From positions 185,612-249,611 of the forward strand of contig JALQCY010000005.1 in assembly GCA_023241745.1 (NCBI GenBank): a stretch of DNA of 64,000 nucleotides, given 5' to 3'. Source of the stretch: Isoptericola peretonis (GTDB taxonomy: Bacteria; Actinomycetota; Actinomycetes; Actinomycetales; Cellulomonadaceae). The notes below the pieces were generated by a model. That model did no database searches. It saw nothing but the letters and a program-made list of their open reading frames with translations, and had not been told where the DNA came from. The position numbers and the translations under genes are program-made. Below, in pieces: positions 15,630 through 24,817 of this stretch (the stretch's first letter is position 1; each line of letters opens with the position of its first letter).

Positions 15630-16872
15630 GGTGCTCCTCCTCCTGCTGGACCCTGGGGTCGGGGGTGCTCGTCGCCGCGCGGGTGGCGGTCACGAGCCGG
15701 TCGACGAGGGCGGGCACGCGGGCCAGCCCGTCGAGGTCGACGTCGACCTCGGGACGTCCGCGGCCGGGCGCCTCGTGGGCGACGCGGGCCAGCCAGGCAC
15801 CGACGCGCTCGGGGGTGATCGCCCCGACGAGGACGTCGAGCAGCCCCAGGTCGGCCAGCCGGCACGCGCGCACGAGCTGCTCGGCGCGGGGGTGCGTGCG
15901 CGGCACGACCAGGCCCGGCCGGCCGGACGCCAGCACCTCGCACACGGAGTTGTAGCCGCCCATGGTCACGACCGCGGCGGCGCTCTCGACGAGGGGGACG
16001 ACGTCGCGCACGAACGCGCGCACCTCGAGGTCGCCGCGCCGGGCCGCCAGGTCGTGCAGCCGGTCGCGGGTGGCCTCGGGCAGGTACGGGCCGGCGACGA
16101 GCACGCCGCGGTGCCCGGCGGGCAGCGTCGTGGCCGCGAACGCCTCGGCGAGGGCGGCGCCGTCCTGCCCGCCGCCGACGAGGCAGAGGACGTAGGGCGT
16201 CCCTCCGGGTGCCGTGGTGGCCGAGGTGCGACCGCGGCCGAGGTAGCCGGTGAACACCGTCCTGGAGGCGACGCGGTCGGGCAGCGCGTACTCGGTGAGC
16301 GGGTCGTAGACGCGCGCGTCGCCGTACACCCAGACCTCGTCGAAGAACCGCTCGATCACGGAGGTGCTGCGCTGCTCGCGCCACTCGCGGACGGCGACCT
16401 CCGGGGTGTCGAGCACGTCGCGCAGCCCCAGCACGCACGCGGTGCGGCCCTCGTTCCGCAGTCGTCGCAGCGCGGGCAGCAGCTCGCCCCCGACACCGAG
16501 CGGCACCTTGTCCACCACGAGGACGTCGGGGCGGAAGGCGGCCAGCGCGCCGTCGAGCACGCCGGAGCGGACGCGGACGACGTCGTCCAGCGTGCCGCCC
16601 CAGGTGCGCGGCCCGTACCCGCGCTCGGGGTGCTTGCCCACGCGGGGCAGGGTCACGACCTCCGTGCGCTCGGGCAGGGGCAGGCCGGTCGCCTCCCGCG
16701 CGCCGGAGAGCAGCAGCACGTCGGTGTCCGGGTCGGCGTCCACCACCGCGCGGGCGAGGAGCGACGTGCGCCGCACGTGGCCCAGGCCCTGCGTGTCGTG
16801 GGAGTAGAACGCGACCCGCCGGCGGGGCGGGCGGGCGGGTTCGACCGCTGATATCTGTCGCACCCTGGTCAC
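15616..16872 (-). CDS. MurG/GT28-like glycosyltransferase
   Basis: A 418-residue protein with a GT-B architecture of the GT28/MGT type. The N-terminal VAFYSHDTQGLGHVRR segment contains the glycine/His loop found in predicted glycosyltransferases of this group. The C-terminal part has YVLCLVGGGQDGAAL, VVTMGGYNSVCEVLASGRPGLVVPR and a following HPRAEQ, which is the UDP-sugar-binding signature. It is the first gene of the six-gene glycan operon and is divergent from the gene at 17014. Start 16872 fits the frame, but no strong ribosome binding site is visible, so the start is less certain. Confidence 0.82.
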   Translation of the reverse strand: MTRVRQISAVEPARPPRRRVAFYSHDTQGLGHVRRTSLLARAVVDADPDTDVLLLSGAREATGLPLPERTEVVTLPRVGKHPERGYGPRTWGGTLDDVVRVRSGVLDGALAAFRPDVLVVDKVPLGVGGELLPALRRLRNEGRTACVLGLRDVLDTPEVAVREWREQRSTSVIERFFDEVWVYGDARVYDPLTEYALPDRVASRTVFTGYLGRGRTSATTAPGGTPYVLCLVGGGQDGAALAEAFAATTLPAGHRGVLVAGPYLPEATRDRLHDLAARRGDLEVRAFVRDVVPLVESAAAVVTMGGYNSVCEVLASGRPGLVVPRTHPRAEQLVRACRLADLGLLDVLVGAITPERVGAWLARVAHEAPGRGRPEVDVDLDGLARVPALVDRLVTATRAATSTPDPRVQQEEEHRATA

Positions 16873-17013
16873 CCTGCGGCGGTTGCCTGAGTCATGGATG
16901 AGCCGACCATGAGGAGGTTCTCATCCGGACGGGCGCAGCATCTGCACAGGGCGGCCCCAGGCCCGCCTCGCCGGGCGCGCCCGGGCGCGGCTCCGGTCTG
17001 GCAGGCTCCCGTC

Positions 17014-18432
17014 GTGACCCGACGACGCGCGTTCGCGCTGGTGGCCGTCCTGGTGGCGGCGGTGGCGGCGGCCGCCGTCCTGGTGCAGTCGCGCCCGTGG
17101 GACCCGGTGCCCGACGGCCTGCGGGCCGCCGCACGGCAGGCCGCGGACGTCCCCGGCGTCGTGTCCGTGGACGTGACCGGCTACGAGGTGACGCTCCGCG
17201 ACGCGAAGGACGGCGACGTCGCCCGCGCCGTCGCGGAGGTCGTGCTCGACGCACGGCTCACGCCCGAGGCCGCCCGGGAGGCCGCCTCACGGGCGGGCGC
17301 GCAGCTCGCCGCGGTCGAGGTCGCCGGGGTGCGCGAGCTGTCCCACTTCACGACGGTGCACGCCGGGAGCCCGCGGACCGTCCACGGCGTCGAGGTGTAC
17401 CCGCTCACGGCGTCGGTGGCCGAGGACGGCGACGCGTCCGCCGTCGAGGACGGCTTCGTGCTGTGGCAGGCGGGCGCGACGCGGGTCAGCGGCGCCAGCG
17501 GCGACGCGCCCGACGGCGACGCGCTCGTCCGGCTCGCCGAGACCGCCGCGGAGCGGGAGATCGCCGCCTCCCTGCGCACCGCCGACGGCACCCTGCAGTA
17601 CGACACGTCCGGCCGGGTGCCCGACCCGGTGGTGGCGCGGCTCGCCGCCGAGGCGTCGTCCAGGCCGGGCGTGACGTCCGTGTCCGTGGGCGCGCAGGTG
17701 CCGGAGGGCACGGCCGTGGCGGGCGGCGTGGTGCTGGGCCTCGACGTCCGGCTGACCGGGCCCGCGACGACGCCCGAGGCGGAGGCGCTGATCCGCTGGC
17801 TGGACGACCCGCGGCGTACCGCCGACGACGCGCCCCTCGCGTACATCCTGTGGGAGCCCGGCTACGCGACGAGCGTCGCGGGCTGGGTCGCCCGGTCCGC
17901 GCCGCCCGAGCCCGAGGAGCACACCGTGCCCCTGCCGGCGGGAGTCGAGCCCTGGCCCGACGAGGAGCCCGGCGGAGCCCTTGCCTGCGCGGTCGAGGAT
18001 CTCGAGCTGTCCCTGAGCACGCCGGACGCCGCCGCCGGGAGCCGCTACCTCGCCGTCCTCGCCCGCAACTCCTCCGACCGTCCGTGCGCCCTGGAGGGCG
18101 TGCCCGGGCTCGTGTTCCGGGGCGCGGACGGCGAGCCGCAGCACGACGTGACCGTCGGGCCGTCGGCGCCGGGCGTCGTGCCCGGCCGTGTCGTCGTGCC
18201 GCCGGGCGAGCGGGCGATGGCCACCGTGCAGTGGCCGGCGATGTCGACGACGAACGACCCGGACGTCACGACCGTCGTCGACGTCGTTGCGGTGCCGGGG
18301 GGCGATCCCGTGCCGCTGACTCCCGCCTTCCCGGACGACGCGCCGGGCGACACCCCCGCCGGGCTGGACGTGCTCGACGGCGCCGAGGTCCGGGTCGGCC
18401 CGTGGGTGCAGCGGGCCGAGGGCTGGTCGTGA
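17014..18432 (+). CDS. Exported DUF4232-type protein
   Basis: About 472 residues. GTG at 17014 starts VTRRRAFALVAVLVAA, a basic N-terminus plus hydrophobic segment that looks like an uncleaved anchor or signal peptide. An upstream ATG (16894) would add 40 Arg/Pro-rich residues before it and is less likely. The C-terminal ~150 residues (from CAVEDLELSLSTPD through CALEGVPGLVFR) match the pattern of DUF4232, found in actinobacterial secreted and lipoproteins. The middle has repeated VPGVVSVDVTG-like modules resembling a duplicated small alpha/beta domain. Function is unknown; location is probably the cell surface. Confidence 0.75.
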   Translation: MTRRRAFALVAVLVAAVAAAAVLVQSRPWDPVPDGLRAAARQAADVPGVVSVDVTGYEVTLRDAKDGDVARAVAEVVLDARLTPEAAREAASRAGAQLAAVEVAGVRELSHFTTVHAGSPRTVHGVEVYPLTASVAEDGDASAVEDGFVLWQAGATRVSGASGDAPDGDALVRLAETAAEREIAASLRTADGTLQYDTSGRVPDPVVARLAAEASSRPGVTSVSVGAQVPEGTAVAGGVVLGLDVRLTGPATTPEAEALIRWLDDPRRTADDAPLAYILWEPGYATSVAGWVARSAPPEPEEHTVPLPAGVEPWPDEEPGGALACAVEDLELSLSTPDAAAGSRYLAVLARNSSDRPCALEGVPGLVFRGADGEPQHDVTVGPSAPGVVPGRVVVPPGERAMATVQWPAMSTTNDPDVTTVVDVVAVPGGDPVPLTPAFPDDAPGDTPAGLDVLDGAEVRVGPWVQRAEGWS

Positions 18433-18439
18433 GCGCGCG

Positions 18440-20431
18440 TCAGCGGGCCCCGGTGCACCAGCGCCGCAGCTTCGAGACGTCCTGGACCGAGTCGAGCACC
18501 CGGACGCCGTCCACGGCACCCTGCCAGGCGCCGCCCCCGATCGTCAGGTGCCCTGCGGGCGCGCCGGTCAGGGGTGTCGCGTCGGCGCGGCCGGTCAGGG
18601 TGACGTCGCCGAAGCCCTCGAGCGGGCACGTCCACACCTCGACGTCACCGGTCACGACGTTGCGCATCCCGGTCACGAACGTCCACGCGCCGGGCGTGGG
18701 CGCGACGTCCGACACCGCCGTCACGGCGGTCGATCCGTCGCCCGTGCCCACCGAGAACGCCCAGCAGGTGCCTGTGGACGAGGTGCAGGAGCCGTCGGCG
18801 ACGGTGCCGAGCGTGAACCCCGTGCGCCCGTCCTCGCCCTGCGCCACGACGGATGCGGTGCTCCCGTCGGCGTCGGGTCGCACGAACGCGGCCACCGTGA
18901 GGTTGCCGGTCGGGTCGACCACCGAGCCGTCGGTCGCGGCGACGTCGCCCGCGGCGTCGAACGTCAGCGCGCCGTCGTCCGGCGTCCCGAAGACACCCTG
19001 CGACCACAGGTCTTCGCCCGACAGGGCGAGCACATGTCCGCCGGGCAGAGCGCTGGCCGCCGTGGTGCCCGAGAGCTCGTCGAACCACCACGAGCCGCCG
19101 CTCGGCACCGGCACGGCGACCACGAACCGGTAGGTCAGCCGCGGGCCGACGTTCCCCGCTCCGTCCACCGCTTGGGCGTACAGGACGGTCGGTCCGGTCG
19201 ACGTCGGCGTGAACTCCACGATCTCTCCGGGTGCCGCCCGCTCGAGGAGAGCGTCGCCGTAGAAGGAATAGCGCACGTACGCGACGTCGTCGGTGTCGGG
19301 GACCTCGAAGCGGAACCCGCCCGTCACGGAGACACCGCCCGCGACCTGATCCTCCAGGTAGACCGCCGGATAGCCGTCGACCGCGGTCACCACCGTCTCG
19401 CCCGGCGCACGGAGGTCGACCGACAGCTCGCAGCCCACCGCCGCGGTGAGGGCGCCGTCCGGACGCACCGCCTGTGCGGTCCAGCCGTAGGTCCCCCCGT
19501 CCACGAGCGTGCCCGCGGGTACCCGCACGGTGTGCGTCGAACCCGAGGCGAGACGGGCCGTGGGTGTCGAGCGCCAGAGCTCGGCGCCGGTCGCGAGGTC
19601 GCGCACGGCGAACACGGCGCTCATGCCCGTCGGGAACGGCTCTCGCTCGTTCGACAGCTCGGCCGCGAGGGTCGCCGTGGCGCTGCGCACGGCCGGCCGG
19701 TCGTCGCCGACCAGGCAGGGCGTCTCGGGGTGCCACGTCCCCACCGGCACCACGACGTCCGTGGCACGCACCTCGACCGTGAGGGTCGCGTCGGGACCGA
19801 ACGCAGCCCGGCCGCAGCGGTGGCAGTCCTCGTCCGCGGCCGCGAGCCCGAACGCGAGCGGCCACCCCTGGCCGAGCGCCCGGTCCACGGCCTCCGTGAC
19901 GTCCACCTCGACGCGGCGGTCGCCGCCGCACCCCGCGTCGGACAGGTCAGCGCCGGTGGCACGCCAGCGCGCTGCCGAGGAGCCCCAGGTCGTCGTGGCC
20001 GTCACCGCGGGCACGGTGTACACCTGCACGTCCGCGACCCCGCAGCGCTGGTCCCGGCCGACGGGCAGCGACAAGGTGGCGCGCACGAGCGTGCCGTCCG
20101 CCAGCGCGGCCGGGTCCCCCAGGTCGCCGAAGTCGTACGCGACCCGCTGGACGGCGCGAGCCGGGCAGCCCCGTCCGCCCTCGCCGGTGCACCGGCCGAC
20201 GAACCGGTCGCGGGTGAAGCCGAAGCCGGCGGTGCTCGAGGGGGCACCGCTGCGCAGCGCCGTGCGCGTCTGGGGGCCCGACTCCAGCACCATCGGGTCG
20301 TCCTGCGCGGCCGCCGCGACGACGGGCGCCACGGGTCCGTCGTCGGGCGACGCGTTCGCCGTCGTGACCCCTCCCGTCATGAGGAGGCCCACCAGAGCGA
20401 GCGCGGCCAGGGCCTGACGTCGTCGAACCAC
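18440..20431 (-). CDS. Secreted LamG-domain protein
   Basis: A 663-residue predicted Sec-exported protein. GTG 20431 gives a basic start (VVRRRQALAAL), a hydrophobic core and a TTANASPD cleavage-like site. The N-terminal third has a DNRLRE-like/structural region with WGSSAARWRATGADLSDAGC. The middle contains Ig-like or bacterial surface segments (VDGAGNVGPRLTYRF). The C-terminal ~200 residues form a concanavalin-like LamG domain (DGALTFDAAGDVAATD through GAVDGVRVLDSV). It probably binds carbohydrate or protein outside the cell. No catalytic motif is visible. It converges on the DUF4232 gene with a 7-bp gap. Confidence 0.8.
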   Translation of the reverse strand: MVRRRQALAALALVGLLMTGGVTTANASPDDGPVAPVVAAAAQDDPMVLESGPQTRTALRSGAPSSTAGFGFTRDRFVGRCTGEGGRGCPARAVQRVAYDFGDLGDPAALADGTLVRATLSLPVGRDQRCGVADVQVYTVPAVTATTTWGSSAARWRATGADLSDAGCGGDRRVEVDVTEAVDRALGQGWPLAFGLAAADEDCHRCGRAAFGPDATLTVEVRATDVVVPVGTWHPETPCLVGDDRPAVRSATATLAAELSNEREPFPTGMSAVFAVRDLATGAELWRSTPTARLASGSTHTVRVPAGTLVDGGTYGWTAQAVRPDGALTAAVGCELSVDLRAPGETVVTAVDGYPAVYLEDQVAGGVSVTGGFRFEVPDTDDVAYVRYSFYGDALLERAAPGEIVEFTPTSTGPTVLYAQAVDGAGNVGPRLTYRFVVAVPVPSGGSWWFDELSGTTAASALPGGHVLALSGEDLWSQGVFGTPDDGALTFDAAGDVAATDGSVVDPTGNLTVAAFVRPDADGSTASVVAQGEDGRTGFTLGTVADGSCTSSTGTCWAFSVGTGDGSTAVTAVSDVAPTPGAWTFVTGMRNVVTGDVEVWTCPLEGFGDVTLTGRADATPLTGAPAGHLTIGGGAWQGAVDGVRVLDSVQDVSKLRRWCTGAR

Positions 20432-20540
20432 CGTTGTCCACCGTTCGTCGTCCGCGGGGCGATCCTCGTCGGTCGCCTGGACCGCCCATCCCGGACAAGT
20501 CCGACCAGAACGTAGCGGGTCCTGTCGCCCGGGCGAACAC

Positions 20541-20565
20541 TCGACCGGAAATTTCACCCGGTCGA
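20541..20565. terminator. Candidate hairpin downstream of dipZ
   Basis: TCGACCGG (20541–20548) pairs perfectly with CCGGTCGA (20558–20565) around a 9-base AT-richer loop. It lies 25 bp past the dipZ stop on the minus strand. There is no clear T-tract, so termination is only plausible. Confidence 0.4.
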
Positions 20566-20589
20566 CCTGGCCGGCACGGGCGGCGCCGG

Positions 20590-22455
20590 TCAGCCGAAGG
20601 TGAAGGTGTAGACCGAGATCCCCTCGGGGACCTCCAGCTCCACCGTGCCCTCGGCCGGGCCGTCGCCGCGCAGCACGTCGTACAGGGTCGGGTTGCCGCC
20701 GACGTCGATCCGGCGCTCTTCGCGCACGGTGCCGTCGGCGCCGAGCACCCGCGCGGTGACCGTGCCCTCGCCGCCGAGGACGCTGTACACGTCGGTGGAC
20801 CGGTAGGCGAGCCGGAGCGTGGCGTCGTCGGACGTCGCCGTCGCGCCCTGGAAGTCCGCCTCCCACGTGCCGCCGAGGGAGAAGGTGTCCTGTGGCTGGG
20901 CGTCCGGGTGCTCGTAGGACTCCTCGCCGGACCCGTACTCCGGCGAGCCGGAGTAGTTGAACACCTTGTTCAGCGCGAGGTACGTCTCCGGCGTCGTCTC
21001 CTCTCCCGGCGTGGTGTCCGTGACCTCGGTCGGTGGCGGTAGCTCCACGCCCGGGTCGGCGGCCTGCAGCAGGTCCCGGATGTGCCGCTCGGTGACGCCG
21101 TAGTCGCCCTCGCCGTGCTTGATGTAGCGCACGGTGCCCTCGCCGTCGATCAGGTACTCGGCCGGCCAGTACCGGTTCCGGTAGGCCGTCCACGTGGAGT
21201 AGGAGTTGTCCTGCGCGACCGGGTGCTCGACACCGAGGTCGCGCGCGCCGGCGACGACGTTGCGGGTCTCGCGCTCGAAGGCGAACTCCGGGGTGTGCAC
21301 GCCGATCACCTCGAGGCCGGCGTCCCGGTAGGCGTCGTACCAGGCCGTGACGTGCGGGATCGCCCGCTGGCAGTTGATGCAGGAGTAGGTCCAGAAGTCG
21401 ATCAGCACGACCTTGCCCCGCAGGTCCGCGAGGTCGACGGGCGCGCCGTCCTCGGTGTTGAGCCAGGTCGTGATGCCTGTGATCGGCGGCGCCGTCCCGC
21501 AGTCCGCGAGCTCCGCCGCACCGTTGGAGCAGTTCGACAGCTCCCGGTTGGCGTCGGTGACGATGCCGCCCAGGTCGAGCGCGTCCTGCACGGAGGCGTT
21601 CTCGTCCACCCGCTGCTGCAGCGCCCCGGTGTAGTCGGGCAGGGCCCGCTGCAGCTGCTGCGGGAGGTTCAGGGCGAGCGCCCCCGCGAGCAGGATGACG
21701 ACGACGCCACCCGTGACACGGATGCCGCGCTGGTGACGGCGGAACGCCGACACCCGCTCGGCGACCCGGCGCCCGGCGAGCGCGAAGACGAGCAGCGGGA
21801 TGGCCGCCCCCACGGCGAAGGACACGGTGAGGACGACCGTCCCCGGCCCGATGTCGCCCGTCGCGCCCGCCACCGTGATCGCCGCCAGCACCGGGCCGGC
21901 GCACGGGACGTAGAGCACGCCCAGGCCGAGACCGAGCAGGAACGCCCCCCGGTCCTGACCGGCCGCGCGGCGCGACCCCAGGGACGCGAGCCGCAGGAAC
22001 GGCCGCTCCAGCACCTCCTCGAAGCGCGGAACGATCATCCCGACCCCGAGCGCCACCAGCAGCACGATGCCCACCCAGCGCAACAGGTCCTGCGGCAGGC
22101 CGAGCGCGCCCAGGATCAGGGAGCCCACCAGAGTCATCACGCTGAAGCTCAGCACGAGCCCGGCGATCACGAGGTACGGGCGCCACGAACGTCCCGGGGA
22201 CGGCGGCGGCGCGTCCTGCGTCTCCCCCGCCGGCGTGCTGGCGGTCGCCGTGACGCCCGCCTCGACCCGGCCGCCCGCGTCCACGCGGACGGTCGTCGGG
22301 ACGTCGAAGCGCAGGCCCGGGGCGGCCGCGGGTCGCGGCTCGCGCGCCCCCTGCACGCCGCCGGCGAAGAAGATCACCGGCAGCATCGGCAGGATGCAGG
22401 GCGAGATGCCGGTGATGAGGCCACCGAGCAGGCCGATCAGGACGAGGGTCTCCAT
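20590..22455 (-). CDS. dipZ: CcdA–thioredoxin fusion (DipZ)
   Basis: A 621-residue membrane thiol-disulfide protein. The N-terminal CcdA-like domain has paired cysteines Cys20 (in GISPCILPM) and Cys185 (in VLYVPCAGPV) in separate helices. A TlpA/thioredoxin-like extracytoplasmic domain carries the active site Cys359-Ile-Asn-Cys362 (WTYSCINCQRA). A C-terminal beta-rich domain follows. Such proteins carry electrons from cytoplasmic thioredoxin to surface proteins or cytochrome c assembly. In Mycobacterium tuberculosis dipZ lies between the fasciclin genes mpt83 and mpt70 and belongs to the SigK regulon. The nearby fasciclin, RskA and SigK genes support the same role here. Confidence 0.93.
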   Translation of the reverse strand: METLVLIGLLGGLITGISPCILPMLPVIFFAGGVQGAREPRPAAAPGLRFDVPTTVRVDAGGRVEAGVTATASTPAGETQDAPPPSPGRSWRPYLVIAGLVLSFSVMTLVGSLILGALGLPQDLLRWVGIVLLVALGVGMIVPRFEEVLERPFLRLASLGSRRAAGQDRGAFLLGLGLGVLYVPCAGPVLAAITVAGATGDIGPGTVVLTVSFAVGAAIPLLVFALAGRRVAERVSAFRRHQRGIRVTGGVVVILLAGALALNLPQQLQRALPDYTGALQQRVDENASVQDALDLGGIVTDANRELSNCSNGAAELADCGTAPPITGITTWLNTEDGAPVDLADLRGKVVLIDFWTYSCINCQRAIPHVTAWYDAYRDAGLEVIGVHTPEFAFERETRNVVAGARDLGVEHPVAQDNSYSTWTAYRNRYWPAEYLIDGEGTVRYIKHGEGDYGVTERHIRDLLQAADPGVELPPPTEVTDTTPGEETTPETYLALNKVFNYSGSPEYGSGEESYEHPDAQPQDTFSLGGTWEADFQGATATSDDATLRLAYRSTDVYSVLGGEGTVTARVLGADGTVREERRIDVGGNPTLYDVLRGDGPAEGTVELEVPEGISVYTFTFG

Positions 22456-22494
22456 GCCACCGGTTCGGAGACGACGCCCTGCCGGACGGGTCGG

Positions 22495-23142
22495 TCAGTG
22501 CGGCGGATCGCCCCGACCCGTCTCCCGCACCGTCGTGACGACGCGGGTCAGGCTCGGACGACGGGGCGTCGAGCCGAAGCCGAACCGGACCGGCGGGTCC
22601 ACCGGCGCCAGTGCTCCCAGGTCCGCCCCGTCCCAGGCGGCGCAGACCGCCACGACGTGGCGCACGTCCGTCGCGCCGTAGCTCTCGCGGCGGCCGGGCC
22701 CGGCGACCCCGCGGGTGCGGACGCCGTCCATCATGAGCCGGGCCACGGGATCGGTGACGAGCGAGAAGGCTGGCGACGTCGCCCACGCCGGCGGCAGCAG
22801 CCGGAGAAGGTGTCCCACCGCGGTGCGGCGGCCGACGTCGGCCCTCAGCTCGAGGGGGCCGCCCGCCACGGCGAGCCGTCGCCCGCCCCGGGCGTCGCGC
22901 CCCGTGTGCACGTGCACGTCCGCCTCGACCACCTCGTCGAAACGGTAGGTGGCGGCGACGAAAGCGGCCACCGCCGTCGGCGCCACGAGGACACGGCGGC
23001 CCGGCATCTCCTCGACCATCGCGTCGGCGAACGCACCGAAGGGCGACCGCCACCAGTGCCCGACCACCACACGCGTGCCCGACGTGGTCCCGACGCCGAG
23101 GATCTGCCCGTCGAAGCGCCACGACCGCCGACCGTCCGCCAC
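22495..23142 (-). CDS. Conserved actinobacterial protein of unknown function
   Basis: GTG 23142 gives 215 residues starting [24 protein letters not shown]. An upstream ATG at 23223 would add an Arg/Ala-rich extension and is less likely. The N-terminal part ([17 protein letters not shown], followed by [20 protein letters not shown]) looks like a conserved domain of uncharacterised actinobacterial proteins. It is about 40 bp upstream of dipZ on the same strand and probably co-transcribed with it. That would place it in the SigK-controlled group. There is no signal peptide, membrane segment or catalytic motif I can recognise. Confidence 0.7.
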   Translation of the reverse strand: MADGRRSWRFDGQILGVGTTSGTRVVVGHWWRSPFGAFADAMVEEMPGRRVLVAPTAVAAFVAATYRFDEVVEADVHVHTGRDARGGRRLAVAGGPLELRADVGRRTAVGHLLRLLPPAWATSPAFSLVTDPVARLMMDGVRTRGVAGPGRRESYGATDVRHVVAVCAAWDGADLGALAPVDPPVRFGFGSTPRRPSLTRVVTTVRETGRGDPPH

Positions 23143-23288
23143 CGCTCGAGTCTGCCCGGACCGCCGGGCACCCGCGCGCCGGGCCGCGGAGGGTCGCCGA
23201 AGGTCCGACCCATCCGGCGCCACGGCCGCTCCGAACCCTGGTCGAGCGCCCCGGGACCGGAGGGGCGACGACGCAAGGAGAGAGAACG

Positions 23289-23987
23289 ATGAACGTCCGC
23301 ACTCGTACCCGCACCGCCGCCGCCGGCTTCGCCACCCTGGCCCTGCTGGGGCTCGCCGCCTGCTCGTCCGACTCCGGTTCCGACTCCGGCTCCGACTCCG
23401 GTTCCGCCTCGGAGGAGACGATGACCGAGGAGTCGCCGATGGCCTCCGACGAGCCGTCGGACGAGATGGGCGAGGACATGTCCGCCGACCCGGCCGCGAA
23501 CCTCGTCGGCCCGGGCTGCGAGGACTACGCCGCGCAGGTGCCCGACGGCGCCGGCTCGATCACCGGCATGTCGACCGACCCTGTCGCCGTCGCGGCGTCC
23601 AACAACCCGGTGCTCACGACGCTGACGAAGGCGGTCAGCGGGGAGCTCAACCCCGACGTGAACCTCGTCGACACCCTCAACGGCGACGAGTTCACCGTCT
23701 TCGCCCCGGTGGACGACGCCTTCGGGAAGGTCGACCAGGAGACCCTGGACACGCTGTCGACCGACGCCGACCTGCTGACCACCGTGCTGACCTACCACGT
23801 GGTGCCCGGCCAGATCCTGCCCGAGGACATCGCGGGCGAGCACGAGACCGTGCAGGGCGGCACCGTCGAGGTCACCGGCGAGGGCGACGAGCTGAAGGTC
23901 GACGACGCCAACGTGGTCTGCGGTGGCGTGATGACGCAGAACGCGACCGTCTACCTCGTCGACTCGGTGCTGATGCCGCCGATGTGA
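23289..23987 (+). CDS. Fasciclin-domain lipoprotein (MPT83/MPT70-like)
   Basis: A 232-residue lipoprotein. The signal peptide ends in the lipobox LAAC (Cys25 region), followed by a Ser/Asp/Gly linker encoded by 12-bp repeats (GSDS units, about 23369–23407). The C-terminal half is a single FAS1 domain ([14 protein letters not shown], then [10 protein letters not shown]). AAGGAGAGAG precedes the ATG. FAS1 lipoproteins mediate adhesion or envelope organisation. In mycobacteria MPT83/MPT70 are made under SigK control, and SigK/RskA are encoded immediately downstream here. Two conserved cysteines (one before the domain, one near the C-terminus) are possible DipZ substrates. Confidence 0.92.
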   Translation: MNVRTRTRTAAAGFATLALLGLAACSSDSGSDSGSDSGSASEETMTEESPMASDEPSDEMGEDMSADPAANLVGPGCEDYAAQVPDGAGSITGMSTDPVAVAASNNPVLTTLTKAVSGELNPDVNLVDTLNGDEFTVFAPVDDAFGKVDQETLDTLSTDADLLTTVLTYHVVPGQILPEDIAGEHETVQGGTVEVTGEGDELKVDDANVVCGGVMTQNATVYLVDSVLMPPM

Positions 23988-23998
23988 CCCCAGGGACC

Positions 23999-24037
23999 AC
24001 GAGGGCCGCCGCACGCAGGGGGTGCGGCGGCCCTCGT
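23999..24037. terminator. Bidirectional intrinsic terminator
   Basis: A perfect 16-bp stem (23999–24014 with 24022–24037, ACGAGGGC…) with a 7-base loop lies between the convergent fasciclin and rskA genes. It can serve both directions. No long U-tract is present, as is usual in high-GC actinobacteria. Confidence 0.75.
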
Positions 24038-24094
24038 CGTGCGCGCGCAGGCCGTGCCTTCGGGAAGGAACGAGCGGCCGGGAACGGGCGGCCG

Positions 24095-24817
24095 TCAGGT
24101 CTCGATCGCGACGACCGGGTCGGACGTCGGCTGCTCGGAGCCACCGGCCGGCTCCAGGGTGACGGCCACGGTCCGCCCGGCACCTCCCGGCACCCACGCC
24201 GTCGTCACGCCGCCGGAACCGGCAGGCATGATCCCGGCGGACTCCGGGGCGCCGTCGGCGATGGTCCACAGCTGCCAGTCCTGGCCCTCGCCCGGGTCGG
24301 GCAACCCCTCGGCCGAGATCAGCACGTCACCGTCGGACACGAGCGCCGTGGCCTCACCACCCCCGGCGATCGGCGCCGTCACGAGCCGCGCCTCCGGGTC
24401 GGCAAGCATCTGCGCCACGCGGTCCGCCTGCTGCTGCAGCTCCACCGCGGCCCGGTGCTGCTGCACGGCGACGGTCGTCGGGACGGCGACGGCGACCACG
24501 GCCGCCGCGGCGGCGACCACGGGCGCCCAGCGCCGCCGGCGGCGCGGGCGGGCCGCGGGCATCGCTGCCGGGGCGGGCACAGGAGCCTGCGGCGTCCGTG
24601 CCACGCGTGCGAGGACGGCGTCCCGGACCTGCGCGGGCGGCTCCTGGTCGACGGCGAACGCCGCCACGACCTCTCGGTACTCGTCCAGGGCGCGGCGCGC
24701 GTCGGGGTCCGCCTCGAGCAGCCGCTCGACCGCCCGGCGCTCCAGGTCGTCGACGGCGTCCAGCGCGTACGCGGGCAGCAGGTCCCAGGTGTCGCGCGTC
24801 GTCCCGTCGTCAGCCAC
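24095..24817 (-). CDS. rskA: Anti-sigma-K factor RskA
   Basis: A 240-residue membrane anti-sigma factor. The N-terminal cytoplasmic domain (WDLLPAYALDAVDDLERRAVERLL) is a zinc-less ASD-type sigma-binding region. An Arg-rich stretch precedes one transmembrane helix (WAPVVAAAAAVVAVAVP). The extracytoplasmic RskA domain includes WQLWTIADGAPESAGIM. It binds SigK and releases it after regulated proteolysis. GTG 24817 overlaps the sigK end by 8 bp, a typical translationally coupled sigma/anti-sigma pair. Confidence 0.92.
   Translation of the reverse strand: MADDGTTRDTWDLLPAYALDAVDDLERRAVERLLEADPDARRALDEYREVVAAFAVDQEPPAQVRDAVLARVARTPQAPVPAPAAMPAARPRRRRRWAPVVAAAAAVVAVAVPTTVAVQQHRAAVELQQQADRVAQMLADPEARLVTAPIAGGGEATALVSDGDVLISAEGLPDPGEGQDWQLWTIADGAPESAGIMPAGSGGVTTAWVPGGAGRTVAVTLEPAGGSEQPTSDPVVAIET

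Noticed and set aside
18440..23479. A 1679-codon open frame on the minus strand
   Set aside because: It reads out of frame through dipZ and neighbours. Only the last ~663 codons, from 20431, carry a signal peptide and recognisable domains.
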